From: Muribaculaceae bacterium
GTDB taxonomy: Bacteria > Bacteroidota > Bacteroidia > Bacteroidales > Muribaculaceae
Direction of reading: 5' to 3'
NCBI GenBank assembly: GCA_022509225.1
Contig: JAFLTM010000004.1
Location: forward strand, 1-61,223
DNA: 61,223 nucleotides
Shown here: in pieces, positions 46,752 through 56,100 of the stretch
How the letters are laid out: the number at the start of each line of letters is the position of its first letter
Numbering within the stretch: position 1 is the stretch's first letter
Program-made: the position numbers and the translations under genes
Notes under the pieces: model-generated
What the model saw: only the letters and a program-made list of their open reading frames with translations
Database searches by the model: none
Told to the model about the DNA's origin: nothing

Positions 46752-48470
46752 ATGAAACTTTTCAAAATATTACCAGTGGCTGCAATCGCGTCATTGATGG
46801 GATTGACAAGTTGCTACGATCTTGATCTGGCACCTGACTCCTCTTTGAGTTCGGGTAACTTCTTCAAGACCGAAGACCATGCGAAACAAGCAATGATGGC
46901 TGTGTATTCAACCATGCAGAATGACTATGTTTTCGGAATGTATTTCAACCTTGACTGTCTGGGCGGTGTTTCAACAGGCTATGACCCCTATGCTTTGATG
47001 CCTTTCCAGCAGGGTACTATCGCGGTCAACAATGGTTATGTGCTCAATTATTGGCAGTACACTTATGAAGGAATTGCAAGAACCAACAATATCCTTCAGA
47101 ATATCGATAACGTGGATATGAGCACCGAACTTAAAAACCAGTATATCGGTGAGGCCAAGTTCATGAGAGCCTTGTATTATTTCCAGCTTCTCAATCTCTA
47201 TGGCGGTGTGCCTCTCTATGACGAGACAACAATCATAGCGGAAGAATTCACTGAAATGAAGAAACCGCGTTCCACGGCTGAGGAAACCCGTAATTTCATT
47301 CTTGCCGATTTAGCTGTTGCGGAATCTTATCTCCCTGCCTCATGGGATTCATCCAATTATGGAAGGGCCACTTCAGGTGCTGCCACAGCATTAAAAGGGA
47401 AAGTGCTCCTTTTTGGCAAGCAATATCAGGCTGCTTCCCAGGCTTTCAGTCAGGTTATTAATTCAGGAATGTATCAGCTCTATTCCGACTATGCCGGACT
47501 GTTCCTCCCCGGTGGTGATGAAAGTTCGGAAATGATATTTGCAATTCAAAACCTGGGTGGCGTCGGTCAGGATATAGGTATGCCGATGGCTTTCTACCTT
47601 GGTTCACGTGCCACATACGGTTCTTGCTGGAACAATGTGATGCCCGCCACCACTTTTGTTGACTCATTTGAATGGAATGATGGTCGTCCTTTCGACTGGG
47701 ATGAATTCATTCCCGGTTACACAGAGAGTCAGGATCTCCGTTTTGATGTTTGGTATTCCACTCCCAATGCCGGATTCAACAGTATTGTGGATTATACCCC
47801 TTACAGAGATCAGCTCCTTGAAATGTATAGCCAGCGCGACCCACGTATGATGGAGACAGTTATTCTTCCCTACACAAATTATGTGGGTTGGAGAAGTTTG
47901 ACGGCAACAACGTTTGAATACGGGCTTTTCGATGGAAACGTTGCCGATGACAATGGAACTCTGCTTCGTCCTAACGGAAATCGCCAGCTTTATCTGTGGA
48001 GAAAGTTCGTGCCAGAGGGTGATATGAACGGATTATTGAACAATCGTTCAGACACTCCTATCAACTTTGCACTTATTCGTTATGCAGATGTACTCCTCAT
48101 GCAAGCTGAATGTCTAAATGAGTTAGGAGATGTTAATGGTGCGATTCAACTTATAAATCAAGTGCGTGCTCGTTCCAATATGCCCGGAATCAATAGCGGG
48201 CCCTCTTATCTGGCAGCCACAAGCAAGGATGAGGTGTTTGAACGCATCAAACATGAAAGAGCCGTTGAACTCTGTTGCGAAGGTCACAGTTACTTCGACA
48301 TGAAACGATGGGGTCTTCTCCAGACTTTAGATGGTAAACGTGAGATGTATATCCCCCTAAATGGGGCGAACTTGACACGTGTTGTGACAGAACGATATAA
48401 TTTATGGCCTATTCCAAGTACAGAAATAGAAAAGAATCCTGATCTTACACAAAATCCCGGTTGGGAATGA
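46752..48470 (+). CDS. SusD/RagB family outer-membrane lipoprotein (uronate locus)
   Basis: 572 residues; lipobox L-T-S-C at about residue 21. SusD marks: A-R-T-N-N-I-L-Q-N-I, A-K-F-M-R-A-L-Y-Y-F-Q-L-L-N-L-Y-G-G-V-P-L, and C-terminal R-Y-A-D-V-L-L-M-Q-A-E-C-L-N-E-L with H-S-Y-F-D-M-K-R-W. Surface glycan-binding partner of the SusC upstream. A 13-bp hairpin separates it from the sulfatase gene. Confidence 0.94.
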   Translation: MKLFKILPVAAIASLMGLTSCYDLDLAPDSSLSSGNFFKTEDHAKQAMMAVYSTMQNDYVFGMYFNLDCLGGVSTGYDPYALMPFQQGTIAVNNGYVLNYWQYTYEGIARTNNILQNIDNVDMSTELKNQYIGEAKFMRALYYFQLLNLYGGVPLYDETTIIAEEFTEMKKPRSTAEETRNFILADLAVAESYLPASWDSSNYGRATSGAATALKGKVLLFGKQYQAASQAFSQVINSGMYQLYSDYAGLFLPGGDESSEMIFAIQNLGGVGQDIGMPMAFYLGSRATYGSCWNNVMPATTFVDSFEWNDGRPFDWDEFIPGYTESQDLRFDVWYSTPNAGFNSIVDYTPYRDQLLEMYSQRDPRMMETVILPYTNYVGWRSLTATTFEYGLFDGNVADDNGTLLRPNGNRQLYLWRKFVPEGDMNGLLNNRSDTPINFALIRYADVLLMQAECLNELGDVNGAIQLINQVRARSNMPGINSGPSYLAATSKDEVFERIKHERAVELCCEGHSYFDMKRWGLLQTLDGKREMYIPLNGANLTRVVTERYNLWPIPSTEIEKNPDLTQNPGWE

Positions 48471-48504
48471 TTTATTAAAAGTTAATTTTAGGTTAGTTTT
48501 ATTC

Positions 48505-48538
48505 GACAATGCAATGCTATATTTGGCATTGCATTGTC
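48505..48538 (+). other. Perfect 13-bp hairpin between susD and the sulfatase gene
   Basis: GACAATGCAATGC (48505-48517) pairs fully with GCATTGCATTGTC (48526-48538); loop 8 bases. TTAATT follows, a poor U-tract, so it is more likely an intercistronic attenuator or an RNA-processing or stability element than a full terminator. Confidence 0.7.
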
Positions 48539-48553
48539 TTAATTAAAAGAATC

Positions 48554-50086
48554 ATGAAAACGGCACTCACAGGAATATTGTCAGTTTCAGCGTCCATAGT
48601 GGTCATGGCGGAGAAACCAAATGTAATCTATGTATTCCCGGACCAGATGAGGAATCATGCAATGGGTTTCTGGAATGAAGAACCATTCAAGGATTCAGTC
48701 AATTTCACGGCTGATCCGGTTATCACCCCAAATCTTAATGAATTCGCTCGTCAGTCAAGGGTTCTTACTTCCTGTCAAAGTAATTTCCCCCTCAGTTCAC
48801 CACACAGAGGGATGTTGCTGACCGGCATGTTCAGCCAAAATTCCGGCATAAGCACAAATTGTGTGGCCAACAGGCCTGTGAGCGATCTCCGAGACGATGC
48901 CGAGTGTATTAGCGATGTCTTTCATAAGGCAGGTTATGATTGTGCCTATATAGGAAAGCTTCATGCCAACCATCCCACTCCCAATGATCCTCAGAATCCG
49001 GGACATTATGTTGAAAGTCAGGTGCCGGCTTGGGATGCATACACACCTCCTGAAAAACGTCACGGCTTCAATTACTGGTATAGCTACGGAACCTACGATG
49101 TCCACAAACATCCCCATTACTGGGACACGGAAGGTGACCGTCATGAAATTAGCCAATGGTCTCCTACACATGAAACAGACAAGGCTATAGATTATTTATG
49201 TAATAATAACAATGAACGAGATTCCTCCAAACCTTTTTTCATGATGTTAAGTTATAATCCACCTCACAGTCCCTATCGTTCCACGGAAGACTGTCCGGAA
49301 GACACCTACGATTTATATTCCGGAAAATCTTTGGGAGAATTGTTAGTGAGAGAGAATGTGGATACAACAATGACTAAGGCGCCGAGTGTCAGGTATTATT
49401 TCGCATCGGTGAGCGGAATTGACAGGGAGTTTGGCAGGATACTGACTACACTTGACAGTCTTGGCCTTCAAGACAATACCATAGTTGTTTTCTCCTCTGA
49501 TCATGGAGAGACAATGTGCAGTCAAGGTATTGAGGATCCTAAAAATTCCCCTTATTCTGAAAGTATGAATGTCCCTATGTTGATAAGATATCCCGGAAAG
49601 ATAAAACCTTATATCGACACGGAACTAATTCTTTCTACGCCTGACATAATGCCTACATTGCTCGGTCTCGTCGGACTTGAGGAAAAGATTCCCCATGAAG
49701 TCGAGGGTCGTGATTACTCCGGGAGATTCCTTGGGCGTGATGAATATGCGCCATTGAGAAAAGGTGCGCTTTATATAAAAAACAGTGACGGTGCAAAAGA
49801 CTCTGCGGGAAATGTGATATCATATTTTCCCCTTTCAAGAGGTATCAAGACTCATCGTTATACACTTGCCCTTAATCTTGACAAAAAGACAGGTCAACTT
49901 AAAAATTCACTTCTCTTTGATGATGTGAATGATCCTTATCAACTTGTCAATTTACCTTTGGAAGATCATCCCGAAGTGGTGGCTCAGCTTTGTAAAGAAA
50001 TGGCAATCCTTCTAAAGGAAGCGGATGATCCCTGGTATAATGAGAAAATATTGTCGGAATTGATACCCTATGACGATATAAATTAG
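48554..50086 (+). CDS. Sulfatase (S1 type, serine-type active site), periplasmic
   Basis: 510 residues from the ATG at 48554; an in-frame ATG at 48509 lies inside the hairpin and gives a poor signal. Signal peptide, then P-N-V-I-Y-V-F-P-D-Q. The active-site motif is S-S-P-H-R-G-M-L-L-T-G: the first Ser (residue 81) would be converted to formylglycine by an anaerobic sulfatase-maturing enzyme. Metal and catalytic residues continue in F-S-S-D-H-G-E-T. The sulfate ester position it attacks cannot be told. It shows that the target glycan of the locus is probably sulfated. Converges with the ATP-grasp gene, with 20 bases between and no obvious terminator. Confidence 0.9.
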   Translation: MKTALTGILSVSASIVVMAEKPNVIYVFPDQMRNHAMGFWNEEPFKDSVNFTADPVITPNLNEFARQSRVLTSCQSNFPLSSPHRGMLLTGMFSQNSGISTNCVANRPVSDLRDDAECISDVFHKAGYDCAYIGKLHANHPTPNDPQNPGHYVESQVPAWDAYTPPEKRHGFNYWYSYGTYDVHKHPHYWDTEGDRHEISQWSPTHETDKAIDYLCNNNNERDSSKPFFMMLSYNPPHSPYRSTEDCPEDTYDLYSGKSLGELLVRENVDTTMTKAPSVRYYFASVSGIDREFGRILTTLDSLGLQDNTIVVFSSDHGETMCSQGIEDPKNSPYSESMNVPMLIRYPGKIKPYIDTELILSTPDIMPTLLGLVGLEEKIPHEVEGRDYSGRFLGRDEYAPLRKGALYIKNSDGAKDSAGNVISYFPLSRGIKTHRYTLALNLDKKTGQLKNSLLFDDVNDPYQLVNLPLEDHPEVVAQLCKEMAILLKEADDPWYNEKILSELIPYDDIN

Positions 50087-50106
50087 GGAGGTAAAAAACA
50101 ATCTTT

Positions 50107-51006
50107 TCAAAAAGAGGGGAAGAAACTTCCGAGAAGTCGGTCAAAACTTTGCGGAGCAAACAATTCGTAGCCGGAGTTGGGATAAAATGTTATCTCTCCG
50201 AAATAAATTTTCCCTTCAATATTGTATAAATCTATTCGAGCAAAAGGGAATCCCTCGGCAAGACGTTCGGCTATATCTATCATTTTCCGGATATTTTCAG
50301 GCAAAACAAAACCATCTTCTATAGGGGGATAAAGGCATCTTGCCTCATTGATTCTACAGAGATTTTCATCCCAGAAACTTCTCTTATGGTTTCCGAAGCG
50401 TTCAGTATCAACCCAAAGACATTTGAACTTTCCACCAAAACACATAAATTTAAAATCGGATGCATCCTTTCCCTGATCATCCTCCAGAAGTTTTTCTATA
50501 ATGATTTTTCTCGGCAACCCATTTTCATAAGCCCACTCGCGTGCGAAATGCCTTTTCCCTTTAGGCAAGTTCCTGCAATCTTTGATAAAAGAATCAAAAT
50601 CTTTAGCTGCAAACTGTGTTTTATCCTTGCAAATCAGCACCTGGTTACCCCCACCGCCATCGGATGTTTTCGCGACAAATTTATCGGGCAAAGAAGAAAA
50701 ATCCACACTATAAGGGTGTTCTATAATTGAATAAACCGGAATTAGAATATGAGATAATCCCTTTTCTTTTACGTAGTTCCTCACCTCAATTTTATCTGTG
50801 CATCTCAACATTCCCTTATCCCTGTGATAAAGCTTGTAGTGCTGAATTTTTTCATTGAAAGAAACAGGAGCCGAAAGGTGAAGGTGTTTCCCTGTTTTGA
50901 TATAATATTGCAGACGCAACATCAATGAATCAGGAATAAAGTCAAGGTATGACAAAATCCTCAATCTTAGATTTCTACTTCTGAACCATTTTTTATAATT
51001 TATCAT
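50107..51006 (-). CDS. TupA-like ATP-grasp protein
   Basis: 299 residues. ATP-grasp features of the TupA-like family: L-S-A-P-V-S-F-N-E-K-I-Q near residue 50, F-V-A-K-T-S-D-G-G-G-G (nucleotide loop), I-I-E-K-L-L-E-D, S-D-F-K-F-M-C-F-G-G, and R-I-D-L-Y-N-I-E-G-K-I-Y-F-G-E-I-T with metal-binding residues. This family occurs in capsule and teichuronopeptide loci and is thought to form amide links between sugars or uronic acids and amino acids. It follows the GT8 gene by 23 bases, which supports a role in surface glycan synthesis. Exact reaction unknown. Confidence 0.8.
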   Translation of the reverse strand: MINYKKWFRSRNLRLRILSYLDFIPDSLMLRLQYYIKTGKHLHLSAPVSFNEKIQHYKLYHRDKGMLRCTDKIEVRNYVKEKGLSHILIPVYSIIEHPYSVDFSSLPDKFVAKTSDGGGGNQVLICKDKTQFAAKDFDSFIKDCRNLPKGKRHFAREWAYENGLPRKIIIEKLLEDDQGKDASDFKFMCFGGKFKCLWVDTERFGNHKRSFWDENLCRINEARCLYPPIEDGFVLPENIRKMIDIAERLAEGFPFARIDLYNIEGKIYFGEITFYPNSGYELFAPQSFDRLLGSFFPSF

Positions 51007-51029
51007 TGCCCCTTGAAAATATTCCGGTC

Positions 51030-51932
51030 TTACCTGGATCGGACAAGGTTTGTTGCCAGTCTCAGTTTTTCTATCTTTCTTTTAAAGAGAATCTCAAGTT
51101 TCTTCAGGGAGTTCCCGTGCCGTTTGTGTTGATTATAAAAGTCTTGATTAAAAGCTGCCGAACCTTTATAATATTCCCACCATTCCCCGCTTCCGGGGGA
51201 GTGGCTTTCCCATGGTTTTTGCCCTATGAAATGCAGGATTTTCACAGATCCGGGGTAAAGGGATTGAGTCTGTTTGGGCTTGACATTGTACTCTCCGGGC
51301 AAATGAGCTATTTTACCTTTGCATACGATATTGATAATATCCTGATCCTGATAGACATATTTTTTTCCCGAGTGGCGAAGATATTCATCCTTAAGATTCA
51401 GTTCTCTTTGCAGGGATGAGTTAATCAGAAGAAAACCGCTGTTGATATATTCTTTTTCGCTGAGACCTCTTCTGTTTAAATATCTCTTCAATAATGGTTT
51501 GCTCCAGATTTTTCCGGTTACTCCCGCCACAAGACTGCCTTTCAAATCATGATTGAAAATATCGTTCAGAGATCCTTTGAAAACCACATCGGAATCTGAA
51601 TATATCACCTTGTCGAACTGAGGGAGCAGCCATGGAATCATCAGTCGGTAATAACAGGCATTTGAAACTCCTCTTGTTTCATAGGCTTCCTTAAATTCTT
51701 CCCCTGCATTCAAAAAAGTTATAGAATGTGAGGATACTTTATTTTGCGGGCACACCTGTGCTTCCAAGATTCTTTTATCATTGTCGGTTACGTTATCCGA
51801 AACAATTATAAAGATTTCATAACCACAATTTTCTGAATTTTTCAAGAGTGACATAATGGCCACTGTGGTGGGCACCACAAAGTTATGGTCTGTAGCGAAA
51901 ACAATAGGAATTTTAGGGTGTGAATTATCCAA
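51030..51932 (-). CDS. Glycosyltransferase family 8
   Basis: 300 residues. N-terminal I-P-I-V-F-A-T-D-H-N, the D-x-D motif in Y-S-D-S-D-V-V-F, N-S-G-F-L-L-I-N and a C-terminal L-H-F-I-G-x-K-P-W define GT8. It transfers a sugar (galactose or glucose in known members) from a nucleotide sugar to a surface glycan. The start is a TTG (51930-51932), since the conserved core begins only eight residues later and no ATG is available; seven bases separate it from prfB. Belongs with the ATP-grasp gene downstream. Confidence 0.85.
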   Translation of the reverse strand: MDNSHPKIPIVFATDHNFVVPTTVAIMSLLKNSENCGYEIFIIVSDNVTDNDKRILEAQVCPQNKVSSHSITFLNAGEEFKEAYETRGVSNACYYRLMIPWLLPQFDKVIYSDSDVVFKGSLNDIFNHDLKGSLVAGVTGKIWSKPLLKRYLNRRGLSEKEYINSGFLLINSSLQRELNLKDEYLRHSGKKYVYQDQDIINIVCKGKIAHLPGEYNVKPKQTQSLYPGSVKILHFIGQKPWESHSPGSGEWWEYYKGSAAFNQDFYNQHKRHGNSLKKLEILFKRKIEKLRLATNLVRSR

Positions 51933-51939
51933 CTCGGAA

Positions 51940-53058
51940 TCAGTTACTGTCTGTCGCCGCGAATTCCATCAGATAAGCCTTGATGAAATCGTCGATCTCA
52001 CCATCCATTACACCCCCCACATCAGATGTCTGCCAGTTTGTGCGATGATCTTTAACACGACGGTCATCAAACACATAGCTTCTGATCTGGCTTCCCCATT
52101 CTATTTTCTTTTTTCCTGCCTCCACCTTGGCCTGTTCCTCCATCCGGTGTTTCAGTTCTTTGTCGTAAAGAATCGATTTTAATTGCCGCATGGCATTTTC
52201 CTTGTTCTTGGGTTGGTCGCGTGTTTCGGTATTTTCAATCAGGATCTCCTCTTCTTCCCCGGTGTATGGGTCTTTATATTGGTATCTGAGCCTGACTCCC
52301 GATTCCACCTTGTTTACATTTTGACCGCCGGCTCCCCCTGAACGGAATGTATCCCAAGAAACTCTGGCGGGTTCCACCACAATCTCGATACTGTCATCAA
52401 CAAGAGGGGTGACAAACACAGAGGCGAATGAGGTCATTCTTTTCCCCTGAGCGTTATAGGGGCTAACCCTGACAAGCCTGTGCACACCGTTTTCACTCTT
52501 GAGGAAGCCGTAGGCATATTCTCCCTCAATATTTATGGTGACTGACTTAATGCCTGCATCATCACCTTCAAGCAATTGCGCCACGGAGGTCTTGTAGCCA
52601 TGCTTTTCTGCATATCTAAGATAAAGACGCATGAGCATCTGTGCCCAATCCTGGCTCTCGGTTCCTCCGGCACCGGAATTTATTTTCAGCACAACTCCGA
52701 GCTTGTCTTCTTCCCGACGCAACATATTCCTTAGCTCAAGTTTCTCAATCGCCTCTATAAGCCTGGCATAGAGTGCGTCAATTTCTTGCTCGGTGACAAG
52801 TTCCTCCTTGAAGAAATCAAATGCAAGATTCAATTCCTCGGTCATCTTCTCGATCTCTTCGCAAGAGTCTATCCAGAAATGGAGTTCCTTGATTTTACGC
52901 ATCTGTGCCTCGGCTTTCTCTCTGTCATCCCAAAAGTCGGCCACATGAGTGCGGAGCTCCTCCTCTTCCACTTCAATTTTTTTATTTTCAACGTCGAGAT
53001 AACGTTTGAGGGCTTCTTTCCTTTCTTCAGCCTCTTTATATTGTTCTTGAGTTATCAT
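51940..53058 (-). CDS. prfB: Peptide chain release factor 2
   Basis: 372 residues from the ATG at 53058; an in-frame TTG at 53073 is less likely. G-G-Q is present in G-A-G-G-Q-N-V-N-K. The stop-codon-reading tripeptide is S-P-Y (V-S-P-Y-N-A-Q) rather than S-P-F, as I recall also for other Bacteroidales. The region that carries the programmed frameshift in E. coli (R-G-Y-L-stop-D) reads straight through here as R-Y-L-D, so there is no autoregulatory frameshift. It terminates translation at UGA and UAA. Confidence 0.95.
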   Translation of the reverse strand: MITQEQYKEAEERKEALKRYLDVENKKIEVEEEELRTHVADFWDDREKAEAQMRKIKELHFWIDSCEEIEKMTEELNLAFDFFKEELVTEQEIDALYARLIEAIEKLELRNMLRREEDKLGVVLKINSGAGGTESQDWAQMLMRLYLRYAEKHGYKTSVAQLLEGDDAGIKSVTINIEGEYAYGFLKSENGVHRLVRVSPYNAQGKRMTSFASVFVTPLVDDSIEIVVEPARVSWDTFRSGGAGGQNVNKVESGVRLRYQYKDPYTGEEEEILIENTETRDQPKNKENAMRQLKSILYDKELKHRMEEQAKVEAGKKKIEWGSQIRSYVFDDRRVKDHRTNWQTSDVGGVMDGEIDDFIKAYLMEFAATDSN

Positions 53059-53069
53059 ACTATTTATGT

Positions 53070-54887
53070 TCAATCGGCATACATGGCCTCTATCTCTTTT
53101 GCATATCTTTTGGCAACCACGGGACGCCTGACTTTCATGGTGTTGGTCACTTCACCGTTTGTGATAGAAAAATGATAGGGCAACAGGGTTATCTTTTTAA
53201 TTTTTTCATATTCAGCCACATTCTTTTGAATGAGGTTTATCTGTGCCTGGATAAACGCCACCACAACAGGATTTTTCACAAGACTTTCAACATTCTCGCA
53301 ATCAATTCCTTTATTGGTTGCCCATCTCCTTAATTGAGAAAGATTCGGCACCACAAGGGCTGTGACATATTTCCTGCGGTCGCCTATCACAGCCACTTCG
53401 TCGATATATTTGTTTTCTGCCAGACGGCTTTCAAGCATCTGGGGCGCCACATACTTGCCGTTGGATGTCTTGAACAGGTCTTTCACCCGTTCGGTAAGAA
53501 CCAGTGCACCATGGCGAGTGAAATAGCCGGCATCTCCTGTGCGGAAAAAACCATCTTCAGTGAAAGCCTTTTCATTTGCCTTGTCGTTTTTGAAATAACC
53601 GGCAGTTACGGTGGGACCTTTGACCAGAATCTCACCATTTTTGTCAATCCTAACTTCAAGACCGGGCAATGGAACGCCAACTGTGCCTATTTCATAACCT
53701 ATGTTGGGGAAAAAACTGACGGTTGCCGTTGTTTCACTTAATCCATACCCGATCACCACATCTATGCCGATGGCCCTCATGAATTCAACTATCCTGTCGC
53801 TCAAAGGTGCGCCGGCAGTTGGAAACATGTTAGGATTGGGAATCCCTATAGCTTTTTTGATCTTACTGAAAATACGGTTATCCCAGAATTGATATTCACG
53901 TTCCAGACGTGCAGGCACCTTCATCCCCTGCCGTTTATAGCCAAGGTTGCGTTTTTCACCGCATTTTATGGCTCGTTTCATCAGCAGTTTCTGCATGGTG
54001 CTCATTTTTTCTATCTTTTCACGGATGCCTGCATAAACTTTTTCCCAAAATCTTGGCACGCAGCACATTATATTGGGATGAACGGTGTGAATGGTGTCTT
54101 GAATGATGCGAGGGTCATAGTTCACGGCAATGGCAATACCCTTGGTTATACAAAAGAAACACCACGCCTTTTCCAGGATATGGCTCATCGGAAGAAACGC
54201 CATTGAAAGGTCGGTTTCAGTTACCTGGGGAAGAAGCTTGAGATGGCTTTCGATAGTCGCATCATAATTAGAGTGAGAAATACACACGCCTTTTGGCTCT
54301 CCCGTGGTGCCGGAAGTATATATCAAAGTTGCAATATCTTCCGGTAATCCCTCAGAAGTTCGTCTGTTCACTTCAAGTTTCACGTTCTCATCTGCATCCA
54401 TGCCCAGACGCACGAAATCATCCCAAAAAACAGTGACGTTGTCATCCTCTTCCAACACTACTCCTTCATTTTTAAAGAGTACTATTTTTTCAATCTTCCC
54501 GGGATGGTTTTTCCAGTGATTATAAGCCAACGGGTATTGATGGGAGTCGCCGATAAAAATGATTCTTGCCCCTCCATTACCGACAATGAAATCAAACTGG
54601 TCTTGTGACGATGATGAATAAACCGGTATGACGGCCATTCTGTTGAGGAAAGCACCCAATTCCACAATAAGAATCTGAGGCGTATTGGGAGAGCAGACAG
54701 CAATTGTGTCTTTTTCAAGCAATCCAAGACGGGGGAATGCGCAAGCAGCTACTTTTATCTGACTGTTGAACTCACTCCAAGTCGTGGAAAGCCATTCCCC
54801 ATCTTTCCTCCAGCAAAAACGGTAGGCCTCCTTGTCACCTTTCTCACGTGCATGTTTTGCAACTATTTCACAAAGCCGGTTTGCCAT
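53070..54887 (-). CDS. Long-chain acyl-CoA synthetase (AMP-binding)
   Basis: 605 residues. AMP-binding motifs: Y-T-S-G-T-T-G-E-P-K-G (P-loop, about residue 192), G-Y-G-L-S-E-T-T-A-T, and F-F-R-T-G-D-A-G with the K-D-L-F-K-T-S-N-G-K-Y segment near the C-terminal lysine. It activates fatty acids to acyl-CoA through an acyl-adenylate. The K-T-S-N-G-K-Y-V-A-P form is typical of FadD15/FACL-type enzymes. Seven bases after meaB and 11 before prfB; cotranscription is likely. Substrate chain length cannot be read. Confidence 0.9.
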   Translation of the reverse strand: MANRLCEIVAKHAREKGDKEAYRFCWRKDGEWLSTTWSEFNSQIKVAACAFPRLGLLEKDTIAVCSPNTPQILIVELGAFLNRMAVIPVYSSSSQDQFDFIVGNGGARIIFIGDSHQYPLAYNHWKNHPGKIEKIVLFKNEGVVLEEDDNVTVFWDDFVRLGMDADENVKLEVNRRTSEGLPEDIATLIYTSGTTGEPKGVCISHSNYDATIESHLKLLPQVTETDLSMAFLPMSHILEKAWCFFCITKGIAIAVNYDPRIIQDTIHTVHPNIMCCVPRFWEKVYAGIREKIEKMSTMQKLLMKRAIKCGEKRNLGYKRQGMKVPARLEREYQFWDNRIFSKIKKAIGIPNPNMFPTAGAPLSDRIVEFMRAIGIDVVIGYGLSETTATVSFFPNIGYEIGTVGVPLPGLEVRIDKNGEILVKGPTVTAGYFKNDKANEKAFTEDGFFRTGDAGYFTRHGALVLTERVKDLFKTSNGKYVAPQMLESRLAENKYIDEVAVIGDRRKYVTALVVPNLSQLRRWATNKGIDCENVESLVKNPVVVAFIQAQINLIQKNVAEYEKIKKITLLPYHFSITNGEVTNTMKVRRPVVAKRYAKEIEAMYAD

Positions 54888-54894
54888 CTTGACA

Positions 54895-55998
54895 TTATTC
54901 TTTTTCCTTTATTTTTCTGAAATAACAGTCGAGCACATCTTTTGCCGCCGTGAATGAAGACTGTTCGTTGTTCAACACTTTCAGCTCCTTTTGTTGCAAC
55001 AGGGCTCTCACTTCGGGAATTTGATAGAAATGATTTCGCAGCTGTTCGTCGATTGTTTCCATCATCCAATATTTTGCCTGCTCGTTTCTCTTTTTCTCGA
55101 AATAACCGGTTTTCTTAACATAGGCAAAATATCGTTCAATCATATCCCACACTATATCTATCCCAAGACCATAGTAGCCGCTATATGTTATGACTTCAGG
55201 TTTCCATTTGCTTGGCGAAGGGGGAAACAGGAACAGTGCGTTCCGGAATTGTGAAGCTGCAAGTTTGGCTCTTTCAATATTATCACCGTCGCATTTGTTT
55301 ATTACGATGCCATCTGCCATCTCCATGATTCCACGCTTTATTCCCTGGAGCTCATCACCGGTGCCTGCAAGCTGGATAAGAAGGAAAAAATCCACCATGG
55401 AATGAACGGCGGTTTCACTTTGTCCCACCCCTACAGTCTCTACAAATATATGGTCATAGCCGGCAGCCTCACACAGAACAATGGTTTCACGGGTTTTTCT
55501 TGCCACACCCCCCAATGAACCGGCTGAAGGGGAGGGGCGAATGAACGCATTTTTTTCCAATGCAAGTTTTTCCATCCTGGTTTTGTCACCGAGAATACTT
55601 CCCCGGCTCCTTTCGCTACTCGGGTCTATGGCAAGCACGGCAAGCTTTCCACCCTGCCTGATTACATGAAGCCCGAATTCATCAATAGATGTGGATTTGC
55701 CGGCACCCGGCACTCCGGTTATCCCGATGCGTTGTGATTTGCCGGAATGGGGGAGACATCTTTCTATGACTTCCTGGGCTATCTGCTGATGAGCTTCCGC
55801 CGTGCTTTCAATAAGTGTGACGGCTCGTCCCAGAATGCTGACATCACCCTTTAGGATCCCTTCAACATAATCATTAACTGAAAGAGCCGGCCTAACCGTG
55901 TTTCTCCTTTTCTTATAGGGATTGGTCACAGGCTGCGATCCCACACCCTCATTCACCTGCAGTCCCTTGTACCGGGCATCATTTTCCGGATGTTCCAT
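54895..55998 (-). CDS. meaB: MeaB/ArgK-type GTPase, methylmalonyl-CoA mutase chaperone
   Basis: 367 residues from the ATG at 55998 (a TTG just before is in frame). G3E-type P-loop: G-V-P-G-A-G-K-S-T, then A-I-D-P-S-S, V-E-T-V-G-V-G-Q-S-E, and N-K-C-D for guanine. MeaB loads and protects the B12 cofactor of methylmalonyl-CoA mutase in the succinate-propionate pathway used by Bacteroidales. The mutase genes are not in this window; the neighbour is an acyl-CoA synthetase. Confidence 0.92.
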   Translation of the reverse strand: MEHPENDARYKGLQVNEGVGSQPVTNPYKKRRNTVRPALSVNDYVEGILKGDVSILGRAVTLIESTAEAHQQIAQEVIERCLPHSGKSQRIGITGVPGAGKSTSIDEFGLHVIRQGGKLAVLAIDPSSERSRGSILGDKTRMEKLALEKNAFIRPSPSAGSLGGVARKTRETIVLCEAAGYDHIFVETVGVGQSETAVHSMVDFFLLIQLAGTGDELQGIKRGIMEMADGIVINKCDGDNIERAKLAASQFRNALFLFPPSPSKWKPEVITYSGYYGLGIDIVWDMIERYFAYVKKTGYFEKKRNEQAKYWMMETIDEQLRNHFYQIPEVRALLQQKELKVLNNEQSSFTAAKDVLDCYFRKIKEKE

Positions 55999-56100
55999 CA
56001 ATCTGTGTTGTTATTTTGTTACGTCTTTGGCAGGTTGGGAATCCATTTTTCCGAGACTTGAACTCCACCCACTCTCTCACGCATAAATCCTATTGCCACG

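Noticed and set aside
48509-48553. Upstream in-frame ATG for the sulfatase
   Set aside because: Lies within a perfect hairpin and adds a cysteine-rich tail that spoils the signal peptide.
52981-53030. Search for a programmed +1 frameshift in prfB
   Set aside because: The segment coding R-Y-L-D-V-E is in one frame with no internal UGA.
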